Under the pieces are notes generated by a model. It was not told the DNA's origin and did not search any database. It saw nothing but the letters and a program-made list of their open reading frames with translations. Positions 50,801-60,369 of a stretch of 64,000 nucleotides of DNA are shown piece after piece; the stretch's first letter is position 1; every line of letters starts with the position of its first letter. The stretch lies in the NCBI RefSeq assembly GCF_039592695.1, contig NZ_JBBUTK010000002.1, positions 310,001 through 374,000 on the forward strand, in the 5' to 3' direction. This DNA is from Flagellimonas_A sp039592695. Its GTDB lineage: Bacteria > Bacteroidota > Bacteroidia > Flavobacteriales > Flavobacteriaceae. The position numbers and the translations under genes are program-made.

Positions 50801-51643
50801 TCAGAATTGTATTGCCACCCCCAAACGATTGGCACCGAAGGTAAGGTTCCAACTGACATTTTTTGATTGGTCGTTGTATTTTTCATTGTACTTTCTATCA
50901 AGATAGCGGTCAATCGACTCTACAATAAAGATGCTGAGTACCGTGCTGAAGGCAACATCTGAAATCCAGTGAAAACGGTCAACAACCCGCACCAAACCCG
51001 GAATTGAACCTACCGTATACAGTCCGGCCCTTATCCACGGACTTTTAAATTGTTTTGCGATGGCATAAGCATTGCTGAACGCCAACATGGCATGCCCTGA
51101 AGGAAAAGAGTCATAGTTGAATACCCTGTTGAAGCCAAAAGAAGGGTCAAAAGTGAACGAGCTTTCGCCGCTCCTGGGCCTAGCCCTGCCGATAATACGC
51201 TTGCTGACCTGTTGTAGAAATCCGCCTGCGGTGGCAGATGAAATCAACAAAACACCCGTACGGCGCAATTTTTCATTTTTGGTAAAGAGTCCGGTGAGGT
51301 AGACACCCCCGGTCAACAAATAATTGTTGTTCGGATTTCCGTACTTGTTGCCATAATCCTTAATGCCACGGGGTATATTGGGGCGAAATCCGTTTGCCCA
51401 ACCTTCAAACTCATCGTCAATGGTGAACAGCAGTGCGGTGCCAGCGGTCAGATACCCAAATGCTGCCCAATCGTTTCCTTGCCAATGCAACGGTCGGGTA
51501 TAGGCGTACCCCATTCCACCAAAAACGTTGCCCATATCATAGGTAAAATCATTCCAAAGCGTTTTCTTTTGAAACGACACCACCTCTTGAGCGTTGGCAA
51601 ATATCATAGGGAGAAACAAAAAAGCCGTAAGCAAAGCTCTCAT
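50801..51643 (-). CDS. PAP2 superfamily phosphatase, exported
   Basis: 280 residues, signal peptide MRALLTAFLFLPMIFANAQ. Phosphatase motifs of the PAP2 family: KRIIGRARPRSGE (motif 1), FPSGHAMLAF (motif 2) and RVVDRFHWISDV (motif 3). May dephosphorylate lipid carriers such as undecaprenyl-PP or lipid A, or a phospholipid. Single gene. Confidence 0.9.
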   Translation of the reverse strand: MRALLTAFLFLPMIFANAQEVVSFQKKTLWNDFTYDMGNVFGGMGYAYTRPLHWQGNDWAAFGYLTAGTALLFTIDDEFEGWANGFRPNIPRGIKDYGNKYGNPNNNYLLTGGVYLTGLFTKNEKLRRTGVLLISSATAGGFLQQVSKRIIGRARPRSGESSFTFDPSFGFNRVFNYDSFPSGHAMLAFSNAYAIAKQFKSPWIRAGLYTVGSIPGLVRVVDRFHWISDVAFSTVLSIFIVESIDRYLDRKYNEKYNDQSKNVSWNLTFGANRLGVAIQF

Positions 51644-51670
51644 AAAGTCTACTGTTAATCTTGGGTAAAG

Positions 51671-52573
51671 CTAGAAATAAATCTCTTGCGCCAAACGAAA
51701 GGTGTTCGCATGGGCCTCAACAATGATTTTGATATCTTTTGAATAGCCACCACCCATACTGCACTGAACGGGAATGTTAAGATTTTTACAGGTTTCAAGC
51801 ACAAAGCGATCTCGCGCCGCACAACCTTTCAGGGTCATTCCCAAAGTTCCGAGTTTGTCAGATTCCAATACATCGACCCCACAAAGGTAGAATACAAAAT
51901 CAGGCTCGGTTTGCTCAATGAGTTTAGGAAGTGTTTCTTTTAGGATGGATAAATATGTGGCGTCATCTGTATTTTTTTCCAACGGAATATCTAAATCCGA
52001 TTGTTCTTTTTTGAAGGGATAATTGCCGCGGCCGTGCATCGAAAACGTAAAGACTGAAGCATCATCTTGAAAGATTTCTGCCGTGCCATTGCCTTGGTGT
52101 ACATCCAAATCGACAATCAAAATTTTCTTCGCCAAACTTTTCGATTGTAAATACCGTGCCCCAATAGCCTGATCGTTGAGCATACAAAAAGCCTCCCCTC
52201 GATTGCTGTACGCATGATGGGTGCCTCCGGCAATGTTCATGGCAATACCGTATTGTAACGCAAATTCACAACCTTTTATAGTACCATCCGCAATGATACG
52301 TTCACGTTGCACCAACTCTTTTGATAAGGGAAACCCGATTTTTCGTTGTTCGCTGGGCTTAAGATTAAGGTTGACCAGATTTTGATAATAACCGGCATCG
52401 TGCACATTCAAAATATGACCATCATCCGGTAGTAAGGGCTCAAAAAAGTTTTCATTGATGCAAGTGCCCTCATGCAACAACTGTTCTGGCAAAAGTTCGT
52501 ATTTCACCATCGGAAAGCGATGGCCTTCAGGCAAGGGGTGCCTGTAGATGGGGTGGTAGGCGACTTTGAGCAT
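51671..52573 (-). CDS. Histone-deacetylase family protein (class II, acetoin utilisation type)
   Basis: 300 residues. NIAGGTHHAYSNRGEAFCMLND, ILIVDLDVHQGNGTAEIFQDD, and YLCGVDVLESDKLGTLGMT carry the zinc ligands (Asp, His, Asp) and the catalytic His-His. Bacterial members deacetylate acetylated lysine or polyamines. Last base of metG stop overlaps its start, so translationally linked to methionyl-tRNA synthetase. Confidence 0.92.
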   Translation of the reverse strand: MLKVAYHPIYRHPLPEGHRFPMVKYELLPEQLLHEGTCINENFFEPLLPDDGHILNVHDAGYYQNLVNLNLKPSEQRKIGFPLSKELVQRERIIADGTIKGCEFALQYGIAMNIAGGTHHAYSNRGEAFCMLNDQAIGARYLQSKSLAKKILIVDLDVHQGNGTAEIFQDDASVFTFSMHGRGNYPFKKEQSDLDIPLEKNTDDATYLSILKETLPKLIEQTEPDFVFYLCGVDVLESDKLGTLGMTLKGCAARDRFVLETCKNLNIPVQCSMGGGYSKDIKIIVEAHANTFRLAQEIYF

Positions 52574-54642
52574 TAGCTAATTAGGCTACCACTTTTGACG
52601 TCTTGTTCATCCGGATTCACAAACACCAACTTACCTTCGCCGTTCTCAGCCATCAAAATCATACCCTGACTTTCTACCCCACGCAATTTTCTAGGGGCCA
52701 AGTTCACTAAAACGGTCACCTGCTTGCCGACAATCTCTTCAGGTTTGAAACTTTCGGCAATACCGGAAACAATGGTTCGGGTATCGAGCCCAGTATCTAC
52801 CTTCAGCACCAACAATTTATCTGCTTTTGGCATTTTTTCAGCCTTGACTATAGTGCCCACCCGCATATCAAGCTTTGAAAAATCGTCAAAGGTGATGGTC
52901 TCTTTTTGTGGTTCAATGTTGCTATTCATTTGTTGGTTTGATTTTTTGGTGGCCTCCAGTTTGGCCAGTTGTGCTTCGATTTCCTGGTCTTCAATTTTAC
53001 GAAAGAGCAGTTCACTTTTATTGATTTGATGGCCAGCGGGGAGCAGTGTTTCTGTATGGGACATGGTGCTCCAATTTAGAGATTCCTCACCTTCGTTCGG
53101 AATGACACTCAGGATATGCTTTAGTTTCTCAGATGTGAATGGCAAAAAGGGTTCGCTCAAAACCGCAAGCCCCACAGCAATTTGAAGGGCGACGAACATG
53201 ATTGTCTTGGTTCGCTCTTCGTCGGTTTTGATAAGTTTCCAAGGTTCTTCGTCGGCCAGATATTTGTTGCCCAAGCGTGCCAAATTCATCAACTCTTGGC
53301 TGGCTTCACGAAATCGGAACCTATCCAATGAACCGGATATTTTTTCAGGATATTTTCGCAATGCCTCCAGAGTTTCTCTATCGACTTCTGTAAATTCCGA
53401 AGGTTCAGGAACGACCCCATCGTAGTATTTCTGGGTAAGAACGGTAACCCTATTGATGAAGTTGCCAAATATCGCAACCAATTCATTGTTGTTACGGGCC
53501 TGAAAATCCTTCCACGTAAAATCATTGTCCTTGGTTTCGGGGGCATTGGCCGTCAAGGCGTAGCGCAGTACATCTTGCATATCATGAAACTCCTGTAAAT
53601 ACTCATGCAGCCAAACCGCCCAATTTTTTGAAGTACTAAGTTTGTTGCCCTCCAGATTCAAAAATTCATTGGCGGGCACGTTTTCGGGCAATATAAAATC
53701 GCCATGGGCCTTTAACATGCTGGGAAAGATGATGCAGTGGAAAACGATGTTATCCTTGCCTATAAAATGATAGAGCTTGGTGTCTTTGTCCTTCCAGTAG
53801 GGTTCCCAATCTTTGCCCTCACGCTCGGCCCATTCTTTGGTCGAAGAGATATAACCGATGGGGGCATCGAACCAAACATAGAGTACCTTGCCTTCCGCAC
53901 CCTTAACGGGAACGGGAATACCCCAATCGAGGTCTCGGGTCACGGCCCGGGGCTTGAGTCCGTCATCAATCCATGATTTGCATTGCCCGTAAACGTTGGG
54001 CTTCCAATCCGATTTGTGGCTTTCAAGGATCCAATCCTTAAGAAAACCTTCGTAACGGTCCAATGGCAGAAACCAATGTCTTGTTTTTTTGAGGGTCGGA
54101 ATAGCTCCTGTAATCGTAGATTTCGGATTGATGAGGTCTGTCGCATTCAACGATGTGCCACAGTTCTCACACTGATCGCCATAGGCCTCTTCATAACTGC
54201 AATTTGGGCAAGTGCCTATGACGAATCGGTCAGCCAGAAACTGTTCGGCCTCTTCATCATAGAGTTGCTCGGTGACTTCCTCAATAAAATCATCTTGCCC
54301 GTACAATTTTTTAAAAAAATCGGATGCGGTTTTGTGGTGCACCTGTGCAGAGGTGCGTGAATAATTGTCAAATGAGATACCAAAATCTACAAATGATTTT
54401 TTGATGATGCCGTGGTACTTATCGATGATTTCTTTTGGGGAAACGCCTTCTTTTTTGGCCTTCATGGGTATGGCCACACCATGTTCGTCACTTCCACAGA
54501 TAAAAGCGACATCATTGCCCGTCAATCGAAGATAGCGCGCATAGATATCAGCAGGCACGTACACCCCGGCCAAGTGCCCAATATGTATGGGTCCGTTGGT
54601 ATAGGGCAATGCAGCTGTTAGGGTATATCTTTGTTGGGCCAT
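52573..54642 (-). CDS. metG: Methionine-tRNA ligase
   Basis: 689 residues. HIGH motif (HIGH, 20-23), zinc knuckle CPNCSYEEAYGDQCENC, KLSTSKN as KMSKS equivalent, and a C-terminal tRNA-binding EMAP-like domain (about 590-689: FSKLDMRVGTIVKAEKMPKADKLLVLKVD). Charges tRNA-Met and tRNA-fMet. First gene of a two-gene unit with the deacetylase. Confidence 0.97.
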   Translation of the reverse strand: MAQQRYTLTAALPYTNGPIHIGHLAGVYVPADIYARYLRLTGNDVAFICGSDEHGVAIPMKAKKEGVSPKEIIDKYHGIIKKSFVDFGISFDNYSRTSAQVHHKTASDFFKKLYGQDDFIEEVTEQLYDEEAEQFLADRFVIGTCPNCSYEEAYGDQCENCGTSLNATDLINPKSTITGAIPTLKKTRHWFLPLDRYEGFLKDWILESHKSDWKPNVYGQCKSWIDDGLKPRAVTRDLDWGIPVPVKGAEGKVLYVWFDAPIGYISSTKEWAEREGKDWEPYWKDKDTKLYHFIGKDNIVFHCIIFPSMLKAHGDFILPENVPANEFLNLEGNKLSTSKNWAVWLHEYLQEFHDMQDVLRYALTANAPETKDNDFTWKDFQARNNNELVAIFGNFINRVTVLTQKYYDGVVPEPSEFTEVDRETLEALRKYPEKISGSLDRFRFREASQELMNLARLGNKYLADEEPWKLIKTDEERTKTIMFVALQIAVGLAVLSEPFLPFTSEKLKHILSVIPNEGEESLNWSTMSHTETLLPAGHQINKSELLFRKIEDQEIEAQLAKLEATKKSNQQMNSNIEPQKETITFDDFSKLDMRVGTIVKAEKMPKADKLLVLKVDTGLDTRTIVSGIAESFKPEEIVGKQVTVLVNLAPRKLRGVESQGMILMAENGEGKLVFVNPDEQDVKSGSLIS

Positions 54643-54711
54643 TTAATTTAGATGTAAATTAGGCTCAAAAATAGACATTTTACCAACAGTTGAAATACAT
54701 TCATAAAGAGA

Positions 54712-54770
54712 GGAACCCTCGTAACCGTGTAACCCAAATTGGGGTGGGGGATACACTATCTGAGGGTTCC
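54712..54770. other. Long nested hairpin between DUF1501 and metG
   Basis: GGAACCCTC pairs with GAGGGTTCC; inside, GTGTA pairs with TACAC and ACCC with GGGT around AAATTG. On the minus strand it follows the DUF1501 stop and precedes metG, so it may be a terminator (weak U-run TCTCTTT) or a metG leader structure. Confidence 0.5.
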
Positions 54771-54787
54771 AAGAATGTAAGACAAGC

Positions 54788-56497
54788 TTACATGATCATG
54801 ACCGACTTGCTCATCTTTTGGTCGCCGACCTGTATTCGGTAGATGTATTTTCCGGTAGAAAGGCTTCCGCGCATGCGTTCTCTAATGTTGATTTCCGCAG
54901 AGCCTTCCAACATCATTTCATTGAATACAGTTCCTACATTTTGACCTAAAATGTTATAGAGCTGAATGTCAACATGGGCCGCAAAGGGCATCTCAAGATA
55001 GATGTGCGGATTGTTGTCTGTTGGATAGTAGGGTTTATGAACTATGGCATTCTCCAATTCAGGATTCATGCCATCTGGGTCACTCGGTGGTGTGTCGGGC
55101 AGGTTAGGTGGGTCGTCACTATATACGATGTCTGGAAAGTCGACTCCGCTACAATTGAAACCAAGATTTACCGGCGCATACGGATGGTCCAATAAATGTT
55201 GCTCGACCTTGGCAATGGGTACACAAAGCCATTCTGCAAGTACCGTGGCATAAAGATCCCTAAAATCCATGGTATATTCCAAATTTCCGCGACCGTTAGG
55301 CGCATCCAACGAAGGATGATCGCCAACAAAGGCACTGCCATTAAGACCTGATCCGAAGAACAGGGTGGGTGCCGCCTTACCATGATCGGTACCATTGGAA
55401 CCGTTCTCGAAAATTCTACGACCGAATTCAGAGAAGGTCATGCTCAATACTTGGCCGTCTTGGTCTGTAAAACCTAAATCTTCATAGAAATTGTTCACGG
55501 CAATAGAGAGGTTAGACATCAACCGCTCATGGGCCAAGGGCTGGTTGCCATGGGTGTCAAACCCACCCATCGAAATCATATAGACCTTGGTGCCCAGGTT
55601 ACCTTTGATCAATCGTGCCAATAGGGCCAATTGACGGGCAAACCCATTTTCTTGGTATTCAACCTGGTTTTGGCCACGTAGATAGGCTTCATGTATCTTG
55701 CCGGCGTATTCGTAGGTCGTGTTTGCCACACCTCGTAAGAAGCGCAACTGGTCACCATACATACAGCTATCGAAAAGGCTATTGTCTAAATCATAGAAGA
55801 AGCCTGTCTCTGCAATTTCTTCCAATTGGTCGATGTTGTTGGTAACAAAGGCATAGTTTGTTTCCTCACCTTGGAACACCAAGTTGGAAATACTTCCGAT
55901 TTGGATGGCTGCTGGTGATTCAGGTGGATTGATCAAGTAATCGGGGAAACAATCTTCAAAGTGTCGTCCCATCCAACCTGTATTCAATCCATCAAAACCA
56001 GTGGTGGTCAAATCGGTATTGGCATAAATGTCAGACCCCGTAAAGTGGGAAAGACTTTGATTTTCGTAACCAACACCATGTACCGCCTTAAACTGACCTT
56101 CGCCCCACATGGGTTCTAAAGAGTTCATGTACGTAGGTACGCCAAAGTCATCGGTCAGCTTCAATATTTTACTCTCTGGAATATAAATATTGGGCCGGGC
56201 GTTGGCATAGGTATCGTATTGTTGGATTGGAATAACGGTACTCAATCCGTCATTACCTCCGTTCAAGCGTATCAAAACCAAAATATTATCGGTTTCGGCA
56301 TCGGCAATGGCAGAGGTCAAAGCTGATGGAGCTGATGCAGAGAGCATGTTATGGCCGAGCATCATCGAGCCTGAGCCAAAGATGCCCAGTGCCTGCACAA
56401 ATGAGCGGCGGCTCCAGTTCTTATGTTCTAAATCGTGGCCATCGTTTTCGATGCCCTTGTGTGGCTCTATATCGTGATTGTGGTGTGTATCGCACAT
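54788..56497 (-). CDS. DUF1501 protein with Tat-type signal and C-terminal sorting-like domain
   Basis: 569 residues. After a charged His-rich N-terminus (CDTHHNHDIEPHKGIE) comes SRRSFVQALG, a twin-arginine signal. The DUF1501 body (about 55-440, sulfatase-like fold: GGFDTHGNQPLAHERLM, FGRRIFENGSNGTDHGKAAPT) is followed by a beta domain ending GSLSTGKYIYRIQVGDQKMSKSVMIM, resembling the type A T9SS sorting domain. Ten bases after the DUF1800 gene, a standard pair in Bacteroidota. Confidence 0.9.
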   Translation of the reverse strand: MCDTHHNHDIEPHKGIENDGHDLEHKNWSRRSFVQALGIFGSGSMMLGHNMLSASAPSALTSAIADAETDNILVLIRLNGGNDGLSTVIPIQQYDTYANARPNIYIPESKILKLTDDFGVPTYMNSLEPMWGEGQFKAVHGVGYENQSLSHFTGSDIYANTDLTTTGFDGLNTGWMGRHFEDCFPDYLINPPESPAAIQIGSISNLVFQGEETNYAFVTNNIDQLEEIAETGFFYDLDNSLFDSCMYGDQLRFLRGVANTTYEYAGKIHEAYLRGQNQVEYQENGFARQLALLARLIKGNLGTKVYMISMGGFDTHGNQPLAHERLMSNLSIAVNNFYEDLGFTDQDGQVLSMTFSEFGRRIFENGSNGTDHGKAAPTLFFGSGLNGSAFVGDHPSLDAPNGRGNLEYTMDFRDLYATVLAEWLCVPIAKVEQHLLDHPYAPVNLGFNCSGVDFPDIVYSDDPPNLPDTPPSDPDGMNPELENAIVHKPYYPTDNNPHIYLEMPFAAHVDIQLYNILGQNVGTVFNEMMLEGSAEINIRERMRGSLSTGKYIYRIQVGDQKMSKSVMIM

Positions 56498-56507
56498 GGT
56501 AGTAGGA

Positions 56508-58010
56508 TTATTTTAGTTGAAACTCGGGTTCTCTTGACAAATGACGTAGTAAAACGTAGACTTGTGTGGGCACTTCCATGCTCACGGCAAGCATCCATAG
56601 ACTCAATCCACCGTCAATGTAGTCGGGCGAATAGTAATTTTCAGGTACATCATCAATTTTGAAAGCATCCATGGCGTTTTCAAAATCTTGATCTGTCAAT
56701 AATCCTTTCGGAGTGAATTTGTTGACCAAAGCGCGCACCACCGTTTCTGGATTACTGGTGTTGCTATCCGCAGCTCCGACAGCGTCCATGGCCAAGGTTC
56801 TGAACTGCTCAGGATTTGCCTGAAAGAACTGTTCCAAGAAAACCTCCATGGTCAACCATCGGCCTATAATAAAATTGGTGTTGATCCATTGGCGGTCACG
56901 TTGCCATCCGGCCACGTCGACTGGATCGAACAGTTCTTGACCAATCAATCGACACGCATCTACAGCATTGATGACCGTACCATCGTCATACGTGAAATTT
57001 GTCTCCTTTATAAAATTGAGATACAAATCAAACGGACTTTTTATAATGACTCCAATAGCCGTTTCATCAAAAAAGTGCTCGCTCTTGAACAATTGTGACA
57101 GTACAGGTGCCAATTCAAAATTGTTGGCCATAAAGGTAGCTGCCATTCCTGAAATAATAGGTTGAGCTTCTGCAGCATCAGAATCAGGATGCACGAAGAA
57201 TTCATATAATTTCTTAGAAATGAATCCGGCTATTTCATTGGGTCTTTGGGTGAACAGAATATCAATGGTATCATCATACCCCCAATTACCGGTCTGCCCC
57301 ATAATGGTTTTGGCATCAGCATCATACTGCTCTGGGTCGAAAGTAATCTTTGTACAACCCACATCTCCTCGGTTCACATAACCGGTCAAGGCACGGGAAG
57401 TCTCAATGATGTCTTCTTCGGTGTAGCCATTTCCATCTCCCAGAGTGAAAAGCTCATACAATTCACGGGCATAATTTTCATTGGGCCTGTTCCTGTTGTT
57501 GAAGGCACCATCAAGATACCGTAGCATGGCACTTGTCAAGCCTATCTCGCTGACAAATGTCCTGAAATTGCCAATGGCATTGCGCTGAAGGCAGTTGATG
57601 TATTCATATAGAAAAGAGGCACAATCATAAACATCCAACTCTGTGACAAAATGGTTGCTCCAGAAAAAGCTCAAACGATCTCTGAGATTGTTGTTTAAGA
57701 GAGCGTTTCCATAGGTTATCCTAAATTCATCAAGCTGCTGTCGTCTGAGCTGGCGTGCAGCATCGTCATCAGCAGGATAATTGGCGTCAGTCCAATCGGC
57801 CCATACAGGAGGGGCAATCGGGGCCATGTTCACGGCCTGATTGACCAATTGGTCAACTAAGGCATCTGCAGACTGTCCTACAGCTGCATCGATTGTTTGT
57901 ACGGAAGCGCTGAACCCCAGTCGACGATACAGGTGCTGTACCCTGGTTTCGTCTAAGGGAGTTGTGTACGGCGCTAAGGTTGCAGTGTTGCAATTAACGA
58001 AGTATTCCAT
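56508..58010 (-). CDS. DUF1800 family protein
   Basis: 500 residues. Typical DUF1800 segments: HLYRRLGFSASVQTIDAAVGQ, FWSNHFVTELDVYDCASFLYEYIN, NRNRPNENYARELYELFTLGDGNGYTEEDIIETSRALTGY. No N-terminal signal is clear (MEYFVNCNTATLAPYT). The pair DUF1800-DUF1501 is common and thought to act at the cell surface; function unknown. Confidence 0.93.
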   Translation of the reverse strand: MEYFVNCNTATLAPYTTPLDETRVQHLYRRLGFSASVQTIDAAVGQSADALVDQLVNQAVNMAPIAPPVWADWTDANYPADDDAARQLRRQQLDEFRITYGNALLNNNLRDRLSFFWSNHFVTELDVYDCASFLYEYINCLQRNAIGNFRTFVSEIGLTSAMLRYLDGAFNNRNRPNENYARELYELFTLGDGNGYTEEDIIETSRALTGYVNRGDVGCTKITFDPEQYDADAKTIMGQTGNWGYDDTIDILFTQRPNEIAGFISKKLYEFFVHPDSDAAEAQPIISGMAATFMANNFELAPVLSQLFKSEHFFDETAIGVIIKSPFDLYLNFIKETNFTYDDGTVINAVDACRLIGQELFDPVDVAGWQRDRQWINTNFIIGRWLTMEVFLEQFFQANPEQFRTLAMDAVGAADSNTSNPETVVRALVNKFTPKGLLTDQDFENAMDAFKIDDVPENYYSPDYIDGGLSLWMLAVSMEVPTQVYVLLRHLSREPEFQLK

Positions 58011-58179
58011 AGCAAAGTTTGGCGTTGTTAAACATATAGTTTTTGGGGCTAACTATGTGTTTTTGTAAGGTGGTCAAGGTCTTATTGCGGTTTAAATGTA
58101 CAATCTAAACGCAGTTTTTGCGCCTAACTACCAAACTTTTCGATGAACTGCATACATTTTTTTCTATTTTTCATTTGAA

Positions 58180-58539
58180 ATGGGAAAACACAACGAATTT
58201 GGAAAGCTTGGGGAACAGCTGGCCGTTGATCATTTAATCAATAAGGGGTATAGGATTCGTTATCGCAATTATCGCTATCTAAAAGCGGAAATCGACATCA
58301 TCGCACAAAAGGGAAAAACATTGGCAGTTGTAGAGGTACGCGCCCGCAGCAATGATCAAATTATACCCATCGCCGATACCATTACCCCAAAAAAGATAAA
58401 ACTACTGGTCATGGCCGCCGACCATTATGTTACCGAAGAAGATTTGGATTTGGAGGTTCGCTTTGATGTGGTCACCATTCTCAAGAACAGCAAAATCTTC
58501 AAGATTGAGCATTTAGAGGATGCGTTCTACCATTTTTAA
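58180..58539 (+). CDS. YraN/UPF0102 nuclease-like protein
   Basis: 119 residues. FGKLGEQLAVDHLINKGYRIRYRNYRYLKAEIDIIAQ and VVEVRARSNDQI match UPF0102; the E-D-ExK-like residues follow the restriction-endonuclease fold. Role unknown in detail; possibly DNA repair. Promoter not clear. Confidence 0.92.
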   Translation: MGKHNEFGKLGEQLAVDHLINKGYRIRYRNYRYLKAEIDIIAQKGKTLAVVEVRARSNDQIIPIADTITPKKIKLLVMAADHYVTEEDLDLEVRFDVVTILKNSKIFKIEHLEDAFYHF

Positions 58540-58593
58540 CCATTTGTTTTATTTGTAACAACATGTTATTTTTGTTTCAAATCTAACTTAGGA

Positions 58594-59253
58594 ATGAGAA
58601 CCATTTCCGCTGTTGTTGAGCACTACATTAAAAAGAAACCATTCTTGCAGAGTGCCTTGGCCCAAGGTATCATCAACTTGACGTCGTTGTCACGAATCGT
58701 AAAACCAGAGATAGAAGAAGAGTTGGGCAAAGAGGTACGCAATGGTGCCATTGTCATGGCCTTGAAGCGACTGTCTGACGATTTGGAATTCCGTGCAACA
58801 CACAAAATAGTCAAGGTTCTGAAAAATATTGGCGAGATTACCGTTCGATCTAATCTATCAGATTATACCTTTTTGTCTTCTGAGACGATTTTGGCCCAGC
58901 AGGCCAAATTATTGGAAGCGGTCAACCAAAACCAAGATATTTTCTATACCTCGTCCCGTGGGGTCAACGAAATCAATATTGTGGTGAGCAACACCTTAGA
59001 CCATACGGTCGAAGAACTCTTTAAAAATGAACGTTGTACCCAAAAAGCTGATAATCTATCTTCGGTGACGGTCAAGCTTCCTTCAGAAAATGTTTCCGTT
59101 CCCGGCATCTACTATTTTATATTTCAACGCTTGGCCTGGGAAGGTATCGTGCTCTACGAGGTCATCTCGACCACTAATGAGTTTACCGTTTTGGTCAATG
59201 ACGACCAAGTTGATGTGGCTTTTAAGACGATTAAGGATTTAAAAACTTTATAA
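58594..59253 (+). CDS. ACT-domain-like protein of unknown function
   Basis: 219 residues. Helical N-terminus (AVVEHYIKKKPFLQSALAQGIINLTSLSRIVKPEIEEELGKEV), then beta-alpha-beta segments; the last 60 residues (GIYYFIFQRLAWEGIVLYEVISTTNEFTVLVNDDQVDVAFKTIKDL) closely resemble the ACT domain of aspartate kinases. No kinase domain. Seems a ligand-binding or regulatory protein. Typical of Flavobacteriaceae. Confidence 0.82.
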   Translation: MRTISAVVEHYIKKKPFLQSALAQGIINLTSLSRIVKPEIEEELGKEVRNGAIVMALKRLSDDLEFRATHKIVKVLKNIGEITVRSNLSDYTFLSSETILAQQAKLLEAVNQNQDIFYTSSRGVNEINIVVSNTLDHTVEELFKNERCTQKADNLSSVTVKLPSENVSVPGIYYFIFQRLAWEGIVLYEVISTTNEFTVLVNDDQVDVAFKTIKDLKTL

Positions 59254-59256
59254 CTG

Positions 59257-59309
59257 TCCCCTCCTTGGAGGGGTGTCCCGACAGTATCGTCGGGACGGGG
59301 TGGGTTTTT
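59257..59309 (+). repeat. Two-stem G/C-rich repeat, unit B
   Basis: CCCCTCCttGGAGGGG, TG, second stem TCCCGAC...GTCGGGA, then CGGGGTGGGTTTTT. Downstream (59343-59366) lies CACTTCGACTGCGCTCAGTGTGAC, another short palindromic repeat common in Bacteroidota. Confidence 0.6.
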
Positions 59310-59435
59310 ATGATTCAACCCCTTGCATCTGCTGACGCTTCCACTTCGACTGCGCTCAGTGTGACAGCTCAGCATCCACCTTTACTACCATGGCTTAGAA
59401 TTGCACAAGAGGGAAGAAGCTATTTATTGATATAA

Positions 59436-60242
59436 CTACAGCCGTTCTTTCACCATGGCACTGACCTTGTAGAGAAATAGTACTTCCAAGATTATGGCTG
59501 GTAGAATCAAAATCCACCCCACTAAGGAAAGCACAACGGTCAACAATAGAAAGGATGCCAAAATCTCCATACCACCAGCAAAAAAGTTCAGGGGCCTCAT
59601 TTGCTGAGGAGATTTCAGAATGGAAATCCCAAAGAGAATCCCCAAGGTGCCCCAACTCACGGCTTCTGCAAGAATCACAGCCTCAAAAGACAAAAAGTCA
59701 TTGAAAAAGGAGACAATGTCAAATAGGTAGAAAACCACACAACCGATCAGCAAGAGTACCGAGGCAATCTTCATCAAATAGTTTTTGAGCAGTTTTCCTG
59801 AAATGAGAAATCCGTAGACCATCATGGCATAGAAAACCATGGAGAAAATTTTGAGCAGTACCGAGCCTGTGGTGCCAAAAACCAGTTCCTCCTCATAAAA
59901 TCGAAAGTAATCGATTACACCCTCCAGTGAACTGGTAATCAAATACAGAATGCCCGAGACCATGGCCATTGTCAATAAGATATGCACCGACTTGGCTTCT
60001 TGCCTTGAGACATTTAGGGTGAAACCTGGACCTTGGCCTTCTGTTTCGTGAATCGATTCATAGTCTTCGTCAAGTGCGGATAAAATGGTCTTTATGGTAT
60101 AGCTTCTCGGGGTCACTTCGCCGTTCTCGATACGCTGTAATGTGCGTACATTGATGTTGCACAATTCGACAAGCTCTTCTTGGGTAAGCCCTTTTTGCTT
60201 TCGCAGGGCCTCTATTTTGAGTCCGAGTTCTGGTTGTTTCAT
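59436..60242 (-). CDS. XRE-type HTH protein with membrane helices
   Basis: 268 residues from ATG 60242 (an ATG 7 codons earlier also fits). XRE HTH (about 3-62: LGLKIEALRKQKGLTQEELVELCNINVRTLQRIENGEVTPRSY) followed by about five hydrophobic helices (LTMAMVSGILYLITSSL, VFYAMMVYGFLISGKLL, LLIGCVVFYLFDIVSFF). Membrane-embedded XRE regulators occur in Bacteroidota; ligand unknown. Divergent from the serine hydrolase gene. Confidence 0.88.
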   Translation of the reverse strand: MKQPELGLKIEALRKQKGLTQEELVELCNINVRTLQRIENGEVTPRSYTIKTILSALDEDYESIHETEGQGPGFTLNVSRQEAKSVHILLTMAMVSGILYLITSSLEGVIDYFRFYEEELVFGTTGSVLLKIFSMVFYAMMVYGFLISGKLLKNYLMKIASVLLLIGCVVFYLFDIVSFFNDFLSFEAVILAEAVSWGTLGILFGISILKSPQQMRPLNFFAGGMEILASFLLLTVVLSLVGWILILPAIILEVLFLYKVSAMVKERL

Positions 60243-60315
60243 GATGCGTGTTTTTGTATTCATGGCAATGTTAAAAGCTTATCATTTTTCAAGCAAAGAA
60301 CTCGGTGTATTTTGA

Positions 60316-60335
60316 CCCGACATTACCCCGACATT
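60316..60335. promoter_or_regulatory. Direct repeats CCCGACATT in divergent promoter
   Basis: CCCGACATT at 60316-60324 and 60327-60335, 11 bases apart (one helical turn). Likely binding site for the XRE protein or another dimer. Confidence 0.4.
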
Positions 60336-60369
60336 TGGTATCTTCAGGGCGTTCATACAAACATACACC

